Assembly: GCF_029201565.1 (NCBI RefSeq)
Contig: NZ_CP104002.1
Coordinates: 2,745,001-2,809,000, forward strand
DNA length: 64,000 bases
Reading direction: 5' to 3'
Source: Devosia sp. SD17-2
Lineage (GTDB): Bacteria; Pseudomonadota; Alphaproteobacteria; Rhizobiales; Devosiaceae
The notes beneath the pieces were generated by a model. That model searched no databases. It was not told where the DNA came from and was given only the letters and a program-made list of their open reading frames with translations. The translations under genes were made by a program, and so were the position numbers. Of the stretch, positions 32,379-41,848 are shown one piece after another. Within the stretch, counting starts at the first letter, position 1. Each line of letters opens with the position of its first letter.

Positions 32379-32827
32379 GCGACCCAACCCAGATCGATAG
32401 CGACAGCCAGATCACGCTGACGCGCAATATCAGCGCCAATATCAGCGACGTATTTTCCGCCTGGACCGACCCTGCGCTGATCGAGCAGTGGCAGGTGGAC
32501 GAAGCCGAATTCGACGCCTTTGAAGGCGGCACCTACCGCTTCGTCACCTTCGGCGAAGAGGATGACGAAGCCGATCACGAGGTGACCGGCGAAATCCTCC
32601 AATTCGTCGAAGACGAAAAACTGGTCATGAGCTGGGTGCATCGTGACGAGGAGGACGACAGCGAATTTCTCTTCGTCATCGAAGTGACGTTCAAGGCCAT
32701 CGACGACGACAATACGGCAGTGACGCTGGTCGAGCGCGGCCTTCCCCATGCCGATGCACAGACACGCATTTTTTCCATGGAAGCGTGGAGCTCGGCGCTG
32801 GAGCAACTTGCCGAGCTAATGGAATAG
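32375..32827 (+). CDS. SRPBCC (AHSA1-type) domain protein
   Basis: The 150-residue protein is a START-like SRPBCC domain of the AHSA1 group (ISANISDVFSAWTDPALIEQW and FEGGTYRF, ending with a long C-terminal helix). It is strongly acidic (for example GEEDDEADHE). These proteins bind hydrophobic ligands or polypeptides in a deep cavity. Overlap with the MFS gene shows co-translation. No catalytic function can be assigned. Confidence 0.87.
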   Translation: MSDPTQIDSDSQITLTRNISANISDVFSAWTDPALIEQWQVDEAEFDAFEGGTYRFVTFGEEDDEADHEVTGEILQFVEDEKLVMSWVHRDEEDDSEFLFVIEVTFKAIDDDNTAVTLVERGLPHADAQTRIFSMEAWSSALEQLAELME

Positions 32828-32889
32828 GCTGTGGGGCGAACCGGGCGGCGCCATAACGCGTATAGCGTTGCGCCCCCGGAGACCTGCCC

Positions 32890-34323
32890 GTGACCGAATA
32901 TCCCACTGCCCTTGTCTGGCTCCGCAACGATTTGCGCCTGGCCGACAATCCCGCCCTCCTCGCCGCAGCTCAGTCGGCACGGCAGGTAACCGCCCTCTAC
33001 ATTCATGAGACAGACCCAAGCCTGCGCCCCACCGGGGCGGCAGCGCGCTGGTGGCTGCATCAAAGCCTTGTGCGTCTCGAAAAGGCGCTGGCCGGCGTGG
33101 GGATCAGGCTGGTGGCGCGGACTGGACTGGCCGGAGACGTTGTGCGCGAGACGCTGACCGAGATCGGCGCGGAGGCGTTGCACTGGAACCGGCGCTATGG
33201 CCCGGCCGAACGCGATATCGACAGCGCGATCAAGGCAGGACTGCGCGATTCAGGCGTAACGGTCGTGTCGCATGCCGGCAATCTTCTGGCCGAACCTTGG
33301 ACGATCAAAACTGGACAGGGAAAGCCCTATTCGGTGTTCACGCCGTTCTGGAAAATGCTGCGAGACACGCAGATCGCGCGGCCGCTGCCTCCTCCCGAAC
33401 CCATTGACGCCGTCGTCTCGACCGAGGGCGCCGACGGCACTTACGTGGAGCCGCATTGGGCGGAAAAACTGCATTCGCATTGTAATGCGGGTGAAGACGC
33501 AGCCAGGGAACGGCTCGCCGATTTTCTCGATGGCATGGTGGCGGCCTATCCCGGCGACCGGGACATTCCGGCCAAGGATGGCACCTCGCGCCTCTCGCCG
33601 CACCTGCGCTTCGGCGAGATCAGTCCGCGCCAGATCTGGCACGCGGCACGGTTGAGGGCCGAACTGGAGCCAGAACTCGCGGGAGGAATAGAAAAATTCC
33701 TGTCCGAATTGGCCTGGCGGGATTTCAGCTACTGCCAGCTCTATCACCGTGAAGACATCTCCCGGGCGCCAATGCAGCTGAAATTCTCCGGATTGGCATG
33801 GCGCGAGGCACCCGAGGAGCTCGGGCGCTGGCAACGCGGGCAAACCGGCCTTCCCATCATCGATGCGGGCATGCGCGAGCTCTGGGAGACTGGCTACATG
33901 CACAACCGCGTTCGCATGCTGGTGGCCTCGCTACTCACAAAAAACCTCCAGATTGACTGGCGGCTTGGCGAAACCTGGTTCTGGGATTGCCTTGTCGACG
34001 CCGACGTCGCCAATAATCCCGCAAGCTGGCAATGGGTGGCCGGCAGCGGGCTCGATGCGGCTCCCTATTTCAGGATTTTTAACCCGGTGACGCAGGGCGA
34101 AAGGTTTGATCCAGCGGGTGACTATGTTCGCCGCTGGGTCCCGGAGATCGCCGACCTTCCCGACAAATGGGTTCACAAGCCATTCGCGGCACCTGAAGCG
34201 ATTCTGAAAGCAGCGCGAATTACCCTTGGCCAGACCTATCCTCACTCTGTGGTCGACCTCGCCGCATCGCGGCTGAGGGCGCTTGAGGGCTTTGCGCAAC
34301 TGGGGAATGAATTTGCCCCTTAG
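32890..34323 (+). CDS. phrB: deoxyribodipyrimidine photo-lyase (class I CPD photolyase)
   Basis: A 477-residue flavoprotein starting at GTG 32890. The N-terminal antenna domain begins LVWLRNDLRLADNPAL. The FAD domain has RLSPHLRFGEISPRQIW, ELAWRDFSYCQLYH, GMRELWETGYMHNRVRML and the DADVANNPASWQWVAGSG stretch. These match class I photolyases that split cyclobutane pyrimidine dimers with light. It follows the SRPBCC gene by 62 bp on the same strand and may share its transcript. Confidence 0.94.
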   Translation: MTEYPTALVWLRNDLRLADNPALLAAAQSARQVTALYIHETDPSLRPTGAAARWWLHQSLVRLEKALAGVGIRLVARTGLAGDVVRETLTEIGAEALHWNRRYGPAERDIDSAIKAGLRDSGVTVVSHAGNLLAEPWTIKTGQGKPYSVFTPFWKMLRDTQIARPLPPPEPIDAVVSTEGADGTYVEPHWAEKLHSHCNAGEDAARERLADFLDGMVAAYPGDRDIPAKDGTSRLSPHLRFGEISPRQIWHAARLRAELEPELAGGIEKFLSELAWRDFSYCQLYHREDISRAPMQLKFSGLAWREAPEELGRWQRGQTGLPIIDAGMRELWETGYMHNRVRMLVASLLTKNLQIDWRLGETWFWDCLVDADVANNPASWQWVAGSGLDAAPYFRIFNPVTQGERFDPAGDYVRRWVPEIADLPDKWVHKPFAAPEAILKAARITLGQTYPHSVVDLAASRLRALEGFAQLGNEFAP

Positions 34324-34453
34324 GGCCAAGGACGACGGCCATCTACTCCCAACGGGGAACGAACCGGAATGTCGTGCTGTTAGAGATGTTTGAGGCTTGT
34401 TCCGCCCCCGAGCCCCCCCTAAAACTGTCGCAAAGCAAAACAAAAGATCTGAC

Positions 34454-35500
34454 ATGGCCAGCAAGCACGACGACCTCATCTCCGCCATCGGCAATACACC
34501 GCTTATCCGCCTCAATCGCGTCTCGGCACTGACCGGCTGCGACATCTGGGGCAAGGCGGAGTTTTTGAACCCCGGCCAGTCGGTGAAGGATCGTGCAGCG
34601 CTGTTCATCATTCATGACGCCGTCAAGTCGGGCGCACTGAAGCCTGGCGGCACAATTGTCGAGGGTACGGCAGGCAATACCGGGATCGGGTTGACGCTTG
34701 TCGCCAATTCGCTCGGCTTCAAATCGGTGATTGTCATCCCCGAGACCCAAAGCCAGGAAAAGAAGGACGCGCTGCGCCTTTTCGGTGCCGAGCTTATCGA
34801 GGTCCCGGCCAAGCCGTATAAGGACCCGAACAACTACATCAAGATTTCCGGACGACTGGCGGAAAAGCTCAATCGGGAACTGCCGAACGGGGCGGTCTGG
34901 GCCAATCAGTTCGACAATGTGTCCAACAAGCGCGCGCATATCGAAACGACCGGCCCCGAAATCTGGCAGCAGACCAACGGCCGAATCGACGGCTTTATCT
35001 GCGCGGTGGGTTCGGGCGGGACGCTGGCCGGCGTTGCCGAGGCGCTGCGCGCGCGCAGCGAGGACGTCAAGATCGGACTCGCTGATCCGGAAGGTGCGGC
35101 GCTCTATAATTTCTATGCCAATGGCGTGCTGAGCTCGACCGGCAATTCGATCACCGAAGGGATCGGCCAGGGCCGCATTACGGCTAATCTCGAAGGCCTC
35201 ACGATCGACAATCCCTACCAGATTTCCGATGCCGAGGCCCTGCCCTACGTCTTCGATCTGCTCGAGCACGAGGGGCTGTGCCTGGGTGGTTCGAGCGCGA
35301 TCAATATTGCGGGCGCAGTGCGCATGGCGCGCGATCTCGGACCGGGCAAGACAATCGTCACCATCCTCTGCGACTACGGCAATCGCTACGCCAGCAAGCT
35401 TTTCAACCCGACCTTCCTGCGCGAACGGAGCCTTCCTGTCCCAGCGTGGATGGAAGACAGGGCGCCGATCGATATTTCGAGCGTGATCGTTTCCGAATAG
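34454..35500 (+). CDS. cysK: cysteine synthase A (O-acetylserine sulfhydrylase)
   Basis: The 348-residue PLP enzyme has the Lys45 Schiff-base motif FLNPGQSVKDRAA, the phosphate-binding loop GTAGNTG (residues 71-77) and the GSGGTLAGVAEAL loop. It forms cysteine from O-acetylserine and sulfide. The glycine-rich loop reads TAGNTG where the classical CysK has TSGNTG, a variant known among longer alphaproteobacterial forms. I take the ATG at 34454; the upstream 19 in-frame codons do not look coding. Two hairpins follow the stop. Confidence 0.92.
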   Translation: MASKHDDLISAIGNTPLIRLNRVSALTGCDIWGKAEFLNPGQSVKDRAALFIIHDAVKSGALKPGGTIVEGTAGNTGIGLTLVANSLGFKSVIVIPETQSQEKKDALRLFGAELIEVPAKPYKDPNNYIKISGRLAEKLNRELPNGAVWANQFDNVSNKRAHIETTGPEIWQQTNGRIDGFICAVGSGGTLAGVAEALRARSEDVKIGLADPEGAALYNFYANGVLSSTGNSITEGIGQGRITANLEGLTIDNPYQISDAEALPYVFDLLEHEGLCLGGSSAINIAGAVRMARDLGPGKTIVTILCDYGNRYASKLFNPTFLRERSLPVPAWMEDRAPIDISSVIVSE

Positions 35501-35515
35501 CATTGCACCTGAGCC

Positions 35516-35571
35516 TCCCGTCCCCATTTGAGGACGGGATTGCGGCGCGCACTCTGACTGATAGAGTGCGC
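35516..35571 (+). terminator. tandem stem-loops after cysK
   Basis: CCCGTCC/GGACGGG (35518-35538 region) and GCGCACTCT/AGAGTGCGC (35547-35571) lie one after the other. No T-run follows, so the role (termination or RNA 3'-end protection) is uncertain. Confidence 0.5.
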
Positions 35572-35593
35572 TTGTGATGCGCGAGGGGGCAAG

Positions 35594-37045
35594 TTGTTCG
35601 GAATAGACGATATCCTGCGCGCCATCATCGCAGATTTGCACCTCGTGGCCGCGATCATGGCCGCGATTTATCTCCTCGCCTTCATCTGCGCGGTCCGCGA
35701 GATTCTGAATTCACGGACCTCCCAGGGATCGATCGCCTGGCTCCTGTCCCTGGCGCTGCTGCCCTTCCCGACCGTATTTCTCTACATGATCTTCGGCTGG
35801 AAGTTCTTTGACGACTATGCCACCGACCGGATCAAGAATGGCCGCGCCGACCGTCCTCTGCGCGCCCGGGACCTTGCCCTGATCGACCGGGAAACCACCG
35901 ACAAATGGCCGGTGCAGGCTCAAGTGTCGGAGTTGCCGTTTCTTCACGGCAATCACGTTGACCTCCTGATCGACGGCAAGGCTACCTTCGACTCCATCTT
36001 TGAGGGGATCGACGCGGCGGAAGAATATCTGTTCGTGCAGTTTTACATCGTGCGTGACGATGATCTGGGCCAACAACTGGCGGAGCGGCTGATCGCCAAG
36101 GCTCGGGCCGGCGTGCAGGTACGCCTGCTTTATGATGATGTTGGCAGCACCGGCATGCCCAAGCGATTTCGGACGCAATTGCGCGATGCCGGCGTCAAGG
36201 TGGCCGGCTTCAACCAGCGCCACAAATTCCTGCGGGTCTATGGCCCCACCCGGATCAACTACCGCAATCATCGAAAGATCGTGGTGGCCGACGGCAAGCA
36301 TGCCTGGGTCGGCGGGCACAATGTGGGCGACGAGTATCTCGGCAAGGATCCCAGATATGGGCACTGGCGGGATACGCATGTGCGCGTCTCGGGGCCGGCG
36401 GCACTGGGCTGCGCGCTGCTCTTCCGGGAGGACTGGGAGTGGGCCACCGGCGAAAGACTGTCGTCAAATCCGCCCAAGGAACTCGAGAGCCCGGGCGATC
36501 AGTCCGTGCTGGTGATGGGCAGCGGCCCAGCTGACAAGCTCGAGGAATGCGCCATCGCCTATGTCGACATGATCGGGCGGGCGCGGGAGCGCCTCTGGAT
36601 CGTCAGCCCCTATTTCGTACCCGACACCGATATCCGCACAGCGCTCTTTGCCGCGCGGCTACGCGGGGTGGATGTGCGGATCATGCTGCCTGACAACCCG
36701 GACCATGCCCTCGTCTGGCTGGCGAGCATGGCTCATGCCGACGCCATGGTGGAGCATGGCATCGCGGTCTACCGTTACACCGACGGCTTCCTGCACCAGA
36801 AAGTGGTGCTCATGGACGATGAGATTGCCACTGTTGGCAGCGTCAACTTTGACAACCGTTCCTTTGCGATCAATTTCGAGATCACGCTGTGGTTCACCGA
36901 TCGCAAGACCATCGATGCGGTGGAGGCGATGCTGCTGACGGATTTCAAATCCTGTCGTGAAGTGAGTTCGTCCGAACTCAAGGCCCGCCCATTCCACCTC
37001 TATTTCCTGACTCAGGCGGCGCGGCTGCTCTCGCCGCTGCTTTAG
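35594..37045 (+). CDS. cls: cardiolipin synthase (phospholipase D family)
   Basis: A 483-residue protein from TTG 35594 after a GAGGGGGC site. Two transmembrane helices lie in the first 65 residues. Two HKD motifs follow: HRKIVVADGKHAWVGG near residue 226 and HQKVVLMDDE near residue 400. These form the active site of bacterial Cls, which joins two phosphatidylglycerols. It ends 7 bp from the convergent binding-protein gene. Confidence 0.92.
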   Translation: MFGIDDILRAIIADLHLVAAIMAAIYLLAFICAVREILNSRTSQGSIAWLLSLALLPFPTVFLYMIFGWKFFDDYATDRIKNGRADRPLRARDLALIDRETTDKWPVQAQVSELPFLHGNHVDLLIDGKATFDSIFEGIDAAEEYLFVQFYIVRDDDLGQQLAERLIAKARAGVQVRLLYDDVGSTGMPKRFRTQLRDAGVKVAGFNQRHKFLRVYGPTRINYRNHRKIVVADGKHAWVGGHNVGDEYLGKDPRYGHWRDTHVRVSGPAALGCALLFREDWEWATGERLSSNPPKELESPGDQSVLVMGSGPADKLEECAIAYVDMIGRARERLWIVSPYFVPDTDIRTALFAARLRGVDVRIMLPDNPDHALVWLASMAHADAMVEHGIAVYRYTDGFLHQKVVLMDDEIATVGSVNFDNRSFAINFEITLWFTDRKTIDAVEAMLLTDFKSCREVSSSELKARPFHLYFLTQAARLLSPLL

Positions 37046-37052
37046 CACCGAT

Positions 37053-38075
37053 CTAGCGAATGGGCGGGGCGTAAAGCAGGCCGCCATTGCTCCAGAGGGC
37101 ATTCTGACCGCGCAGCATGGCGGCGCCGGTCTGAGCGCCGAAATGGCGGTCGTAGAGCTCGCCGTAATTGCCGACCGCCCGGATGGCGTCGCTCATGAAG
37201 CTGCGCGAGAGGTCGAGAGGCGCGCCGAAATCTCCCTCTACGCCAAGCAGGCGGCGAACCGCGGCCGTGCGGGCGGCCGAGAGGGAATCAATGTTGAGGC
37301 TGGTCACCCCGACTTCTTCGGCATTGATCAGCGCGAACACAGTCCAGCGAATGATGTTGAACCACTGGTCATCGCCCTGACGGATCACCGGGCCGAGCAT
37401 TTCCTTGGAGATACGCTCGGGCAGAACACGGTGTTGGGGCGGATCGGGGAGATCGCGGCGAATGGCCTGAAGCTGACGGCCCGGGGCCGACACGACCTGG
37501 CAGAGCCCGGCGCGATAGGCGACCGCCAAATCGGCCACGTCCTCGTAGACCACTTCCTGGAAACCGGTCTGGTTGGCGAAGAAGAAATCATCGAGAGCCT
37601 TGAGCTCGCCGAAACTGTCGGCGACGCAGATGCTGACATTGTCCAACTCATAAGCCGATACAACGCCGAGCGACTGCGGCACAAGAAACGCCTGGCCATC
37701 GAAAAAACTCGTGGTGACATAGCGCGCGCCATAGCGGGTGTCGCGGCCTGCAGTCCAGGCGCCGTTGCGCATGAGCACATCGACAGTGCCCGTCTGGAGC
37801 GGCGCAAATCGCGCCTCACCGCGATAGGAGCGGAATTCGATAAGGTCGGGATTGGAAAAGATCGCTGCCGCCAGCGCTCGGCAGAGGTCGACGTCGAAGC
37901 CGGACCAGCGCCCGTCGGCATCCTGCTGGGCGAACCCTGCGAGGGAGCTGCTCGAGCCGCAGATGAGAAAACCGCGTTCGCGCACGGCGTCCAGCGTCTG
38001 GGCCGTGGCCGGGAGGCTCGCCAGGCCGACGAAGGCCGTCAGCGCACAGAGCAATGGCTTCAAAAAATGTCTCAC
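37053..38075 (-). CDS. amino-acid ABC transporter binding protein, AapJ paralogue
   Basis: 340 residues from GTG 38075 (AAGAAG site upstream). The signal peptide is FLKPLLCALTAFVGLASLP, cleaved near ATAQ. The mature part starts VRERGFLICGSSSS and has GFDVDLCRALAAAIF, the family-3 binding protein pattern. Its C-terminus (YGELYDRHFGAQTG...LLYAPPIR) mirrors the AapJ encoded at 41849 (YGESYDRHVG...LQYAMPIR). It is the last gene of the aap cluster, 100 bp beyond aapP, and probably gives the same permease a second substrate range. Confidence 0.9.
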   Translation of the reverse strand: MRHFLKPLLCALTAFVGLASLPATAQTLDAVRERGFLICGSSSSLAGFAQQDADGRWSGFDVDLCRALAAAIFSNPDLIEFRSYRGEARFAPLQTGTVDVLMRNGAWTAGRDTRYGARYVTTSFFDGQAFLVPQSLGVVSAYELDNVSICVADSFGELKALDDFFFANQTGFQEVVYEDVADLAVAYRAGLCQVVSAPGRQLQAIRRDLPDPPQHRVLPERISKEMLGPVIRQGDDQWFNIIRWTVFALINAEEVGVTSLNIDSLSAARTAAVRRLLGVEGDFGAPLDLSRSFMSDAIRAVGNYGELYDRHFGAQTGAAMLRGQNALWSNGGLLYAPPIR

Positions 38076-38174
38076 GACGCCAACTTCTTTTGCAACAGCT
38101 TGGCATATTGGCAGGCGGGAGGAAGGGGTCAAGCGGCAGGCGCGCCTGACCCCAGGAGTTTATGCCAGAACGAC

Positions 38175-38972
38175 TTAGTGCAGGATCTGGCTGAGGAAGA
38201 GCTTGGTGCGCTCGTGCTCGGGATTGGAGAAGAAATTCTCCGGGTCATTCTGCTCGATGATCTGGCCCTGATCCATGAAGATCACCCGGTTTGCCACCTG
38301 GCGGGCAAAGCCCATTTCATGGGTGACGCAGATCATGGTCATGCCGTCTTCGGCCAGGGTGATCATCACCTCGAGCACCTCCTTGACCATTTCGGGGTCA
38401 AGCGCCGAGGTCGGCTCGTCAAACAGCATGATCTTCGGCTGCATGCAGAGCGAACGCGCAATGGCGACACGCTGCTGCTGGCCACCCGAGAGCTGGCCGG
38501 GGAATTTATTGGCCTGCTCAGGGATTTTCACCCGTTCCAGATAATGCATGGCCGTGGCTTCCGCCTCGGCCTTGGGGGTGCCGCGCACCCAGATGGGCGC
38601 GAGGGTCAGGTTCTGCAGGATGGTCAGGTGGGGGAACAGGTTGAAGTGCTGAAACACCATCCCCACCTCGCGCCGGACTTCGTCGATCCGCTTGAGGTCG
38701 GCCGTGAGTTCGGTCCCGTTGACGATAATCTGGCCCTGCTGATGCTCCTCGAGCCGATTGATGCAGCGGATCAGCGTCGACTTTCCAGAGCCCGAAGGCC
38801 CGGCAATGACGATACGTTCGCCCCGCATAACCTTGAGGTCGATGTCGCGAAGAACGTGGAAGTCCCCATACCATTTGTGCATGCCGATGACATCGATGGC
38901 GACGTCGGTATCGGACACGGTCATGTTGCTGGTGTCGATGGCGCGATCTGCGCCGTTGGTCATGTCGCTCAT
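38175..38972 (-). CDS. aapP: general L-amino acid ABC transporter ATP-binding protein
   Basis: 265 residues from the ATG at 38972, preceded by AGAGG. It has Walker [10 protein letters not shown], signature LSGGQQQR, Walker [15 protein letters not shown] and the [13 protein letters not shown]-loop of polar-amino-acid importers. The first 29 residues are a variable extension. It starts 4 bp after aapM and energises AapQ-AapM. The longer open frame upstream overlaps aapM and is rejected. Confidence 0.95.
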   Translation of the reverse strand: MSDMTNGADRAIDTSNMTVSDTDVAIDVIGMHKWYGDFHVLRDIDLKVMRGERIVIAGPSGSGKSTLIRCINRLEEHQQGQIIVNGTELTADLKRIDEVRREVGMVFQHFNLFPHLTILQNLTLAPIWVRGTPKAEAEATAMHYLERVKIPEQANKFPGQLSGGQQQRVAIARSLCMQPKIMLFDEPTSALDPEMVKEVLEVMITLAEDGMTMICVTHEMGFARQVANRVIFMDQGQIIEQNDPENFFSNPEHERTKLFLSQILH

Positions 38973-38976
38973 CGCG

Positions 38977-40113
38977 TTACCTCTTGTGGCCCGTGTCCAG
39001 GCGCCGCTCCATGAAAATGGAATAGCGGGACATGGCGAAGCAGAAAATCCAGAAAACCAACCCGGCGAACAGATAGCCGGTGATAGCCTGGGTTGGTGAC
39101 GACCAGTTGATGTCCGAACTGGCCGCCTGCACCGTGTTGAGCAGGTCGAAAATGCCCACGATGGATACGAGCGAGGTATCCTTGAACAGGGCAATGAAGC
39201 TGTTCACGATGCCGGGGATGACGTGCTTGATGGCCTGGGGCAGGATCACCAGCCCCATGGACTTCCAGTAGCTCAGCCCCAGGGCCGACGCAGCCTCATA
39301 TTGTCCCCGTGGCAATGCCTGTAGCCCACCGCGCACAACCTCAGCCAGATAGGCCGAGGAGAACAGGGTGACGCCGACAAGCGCGCGCAGCAGCTTATCC
39401 ACTGTCGTGCCCTGAGGCATGAACAGTGGCAGCATGATCGAGGCCATGAACAGCACAGTGATCAGCGGCACTGCGCGCCAAAGTTCGATGAACATGACGC
39501 AGAGCGTCTTGATGATCGGCAGCTTTGACTGCCGCCCCAGCGCCAGGAGTATCCCGAGCGGAATGGAGCAGATGATGCCCACCATGGAGATCACCAGGGT
39601 GACAAGCAGGCCACCCCATTGTTCCGTCGGCACTGGCCGCAAGCCGAATGCGCCGCCATTGAGCAGGAAGAAGCAGACGATCGGATAGACGACGAAGAAG
39701 AGGATGGCGTTGAGACGCTTGAACGGCACCCTGGGGATCAGGAGCGGCGCAATCAGCAAGGCGCCGAACAGGAACACCAGATTGGGCCGCCAATATTCTT
39801 CCGGCGGATAGAAGCCGTAGATGAAGAAACTCATGCGGGCTTCGATATAGGCCCAGCATGCCCCTGCCCCCAAGACACGGCAGTCTTCAACCGTGCCGCC
39901 GGGCGGAACGGCCTGTCCGCCCAGGAAATTGGGCATGACGAAGCCGTAGATGGGCGGAATCGCCCAGAGCAGGAGGAGTACCGCCAGGATGGACAGCAGG
40001 GCGTCCCCCGGCGTGGCGAAGAGATTGCGCCTTAACCAGGCGATGGGCCCGGCGCTGTTGTTGGGCGCCGGTTGCGGAGCAACCATCTGACTGCGAACAA
40101 AGGTGACTGACAT
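38977..40113 (-). CDS. aapM: general L-amino acid ABC transporter permease
   Basis: The 378-residue HisM-type permease has about eight membrane segments. The long N-terminal part with the periplasmic loop ([21 protein letters not shown]) is typical of AapM. The EAA loop reads [22 protein letters not shown]. With AapQ it forms the heterodimeric channel. It follows aapQ by nine bases. Confidence 0.95.
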   Translation of the reverse strand: MSVTFVRSQMVAPQPAPNNSAGPIAWLRRNLFATPGDALLSILAVLLLLWAIPPIYGFVMPNFLGGQAVPPGGTVEDCRVLGAGACWAYIEARMSFFIYGFYPPEEYWRPNLVFLFGALLIAPLLIPRVPFKRLNAILFFVVYPIVCFFLLNGGAFGLRPVPTEQWGGLLVTLVISMVGIICSIPLGILLALGRQSKLPIIKTLCVMFIELWRAVPLITVLFMASIMLPLFMPQGTTVDKLLRALVGVTLFSSAYLAEVVRGGLQALPRGQYEAASALGLSYWKSMGLVILPQAIKHVIPGIVNSFIALFKDTSLVSIVGIFDLLNTVQAASSDINWSSPTQAITGYLFAGLVFWIFCFAMSRYSIFMERRLDTGHKR

Positions 40114-40122
40114 TTGCCGCTC

Positions 40123-41658
40123 CTACCGTTCGACCAGCGCAACGCGCGCATTGTACCAGTTCATGAAAGCCGAGGTGCTCAACGACAGGGTGAGGTAGAC
40201 CGCCATGGTGATGGCGATCACCTCGATGGCCTTGCCAGTCTGATTGAGCGTGGTGCCCATGAAGACGTTGACGAGTTCGGGGTAGCCGATGGCCGCACCG
40301 AGCGACGAGTTCTTGGTCAGGTTGAGATACTGGCTCGTCAGCGGCGGGATGATGACGCGCATGGCCTGTGGGATCACCACGAGGCGAAGGCGATCGCCCT
40401 CACGAAGACCGAGAGATGCGGCAGCCTCGGTCTGGCCCTTGTTGACGGCCTGAATACCGCTTCGCACGTTTTCGGCGATGAACGCTGCCGTATAGATGGT
40501 GAGGCCCAGAACAAGAGCCACCATTTCAGGGACGAGCTGCAAGCCACCCTTGAAATTGAACCGCTCAAGCAGCGGCATTTCGAAGGCGAGTGAGGCGCCG
40601 GTGATCCAGTAGATCAGGGCCGGAACCGCGATGATGATCAGCACAGGCAAGGCCAGCGGGAACTTGCTGTCGCGTGCGGCTGGTCGACGATCCGTACCGA
40701 GCATGGTCCAGGCGTAACCCAGAGCCAGAAGCCCCGAGAAGCCGACGACGGCTAGTTCGGGCAGGAAGCCGAACATGCCCCCGAGTGCAAAACGCGCAAT
40801 GGCCCAGGCAATGGCAAAGCCGATAAAGGCCCGGCTATAGACACTCATCGGTGTCAGGCTGAGCGCAGCCAGAGCCGCACCACCGATCAACGGCAGGAAC
40901 GGAATGCTCCCCAGTGCCGGCACAACGCTGCCCAGCAGGGCTAGAGCGAGGTAGCCGAAGAGGAAGGTGACGACGAGGCCGGCAATCTGCGAGCCCATCT
41001 TGACGAATGAGGGGTAATGGCCGGTCTGGGCACGGACACTGATCGCCCAACGCACCAGCGCAATCGCACCGATTATGGCGATGATCGCAGCAACCACCAC
41101 CCAGGTGATCTCGGCGTCCGGCATGGGACGCGGAACAATGATACCGCGCTGGTTGACGAAAATGCCAAGCGGCAGCTCGAAGGATTCCCGTACGGCCGGC
41201 ATGGCCTTGAGCACGGCGAAATACCAGAAGAACAACTGCAGCAGCAGCGGCACGTTGCGGATGATTTCGATGTAGACGGTTGCGAAACGGGCGATGAGCC
41301 AGTTCGACGACAGTCGCGCCACGCCGAGCACAAAACCCAGAATGGTCGAGAAGAAAATGCCGATCGCCGCCACCAGCAAGGTATTGAGCAGGCCGACGAG
41401 GAAGGCTTCCCAGTAATAGGATGAACGGTCAAACGGGATCAGCGAGAAGCTGATGCCGAAACCGGAGGTCTGGAACAGGAAGTCGAAACCGGTCGACTTG
41501 TTCTGCGCTGCCAGATTGGCAGCGGTGTTCATGATGATCCAGACGAAAAAGGCGACCACGGCTGCGGCGACCAGAACCTGGTAGAGAATGCCGCGAATGA
41601 CGGGGTCGTTGTAGAACGCTGTTCGCGGCGGGGCCGCGAGATTGTGTTGGACAGCCAT
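40123..41658 (-). CDS. aapQ: general L-amino acid ABC transporter permease, enlarged form
   Basis: This AapQ-type permease is 511 residues; members I know are about 400. The N-terminal half (DRSSYYWEAFLVGLLNTLLV, SSNWLIARFATVYIEIIRNVPLLLQLFFW) and the C-terminal EAA block (EAAASLGLREGDRLRLVVIPQA) are normal. Between them, from about residue 195 to 330, several extra hydrophobic segments occur (VVTFLFGYLALALLG, IPFLPLIGGAALAALSL, FALGGMFGFLPELAVVG). They look like an expansion of the central periplasmic/membrane loop. Its function in the importer is unchanged in principle. Confidence 0.93.
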   Translation of the reverse strand: MAVQHNLAAPPRTAFYNDPVIRGILYQVLVAAAVVAFFVWIIMNTAANLAAQNKSTGFDFLFQTSGFGISFSLIPFDRSSYYWEAFLVGLLNTLLVAAIGIFFSTILGFVLGVARLSSNWLIARFATVYIEIIRNVPLLLQLFFWYFAVLKAMPAVRESFELPLGIFVNQRGIIVPRPMPDAEITWVVVAAIIAIIGAIALVRWAISVRAQTGHYPSFVKMGSQIAGLVVTFLFGYLALALLGSVVPALGSIPFLPLIGGAALAALSLTPMSVYSRAFIGFAIAWAIARFALGGMFGFLPELAVVGFSGLLALGYAWTMLGTDRRPAARDSKFPLALPVLIIIAVPALIYWITGASLAFEMPLLERFNFKGGLQLVPEMVALVLGLTIYTAAFIAENVRSGIQAVNKGQTEAAASLGLREGDRLRLVVIPQAMRVIIPPLTSQYLNLTKNSSLGAAIGYPELVNVFMGTTLNQTGKAIEVIAITMAVYLTLSLSTSAFMNWYNARVALVER

Positions 41659-41810
41659 TGGCGAATGTCCCCTTCAAAAAGGGTCGCACGCGCGTTGCGC
41701 CGACACCGGAATCGGGAACGGCCGACATCCTCGCCCTGCCTCAGGCAGGAGGGACGCGAAGTTTCCGTATGGTGACGAGCTCACTCATTGCGCGCATGCG
41801 CCTTAACGAA

Positions 41811-41836
41811 CTGGCGCCCCAACGATGGGGCGCCAG
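41811..41836 (-). other. aapJ-aapQ intergenic stem-loop
   Basis: A perfect 10-bp stem CTGGCGCCCC/GGGGCGCCAG with a 6-base loop lies 13 bases past the aapJ stop. There is no poly-T. In binding-protein-first ABC operons such hairpins protect the binding-protein message and raise its level over the permease genes; this is inference here. Confidence 0.7.
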
Positions 41837-41848
41837 CACTGTTTCGCC

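Noticed and set aside
31047..32387. 446-residue minus-strand frame across the MFS gene
   Set aside because: Gln/Glu/Arg-rich antisense artefact of a membrane protein gene.
38973..39194. Longer start for aapP
   Set aside because: It lies wholly inside aapM; the ATG at 38972 has an AGAGG site and correct spacing.
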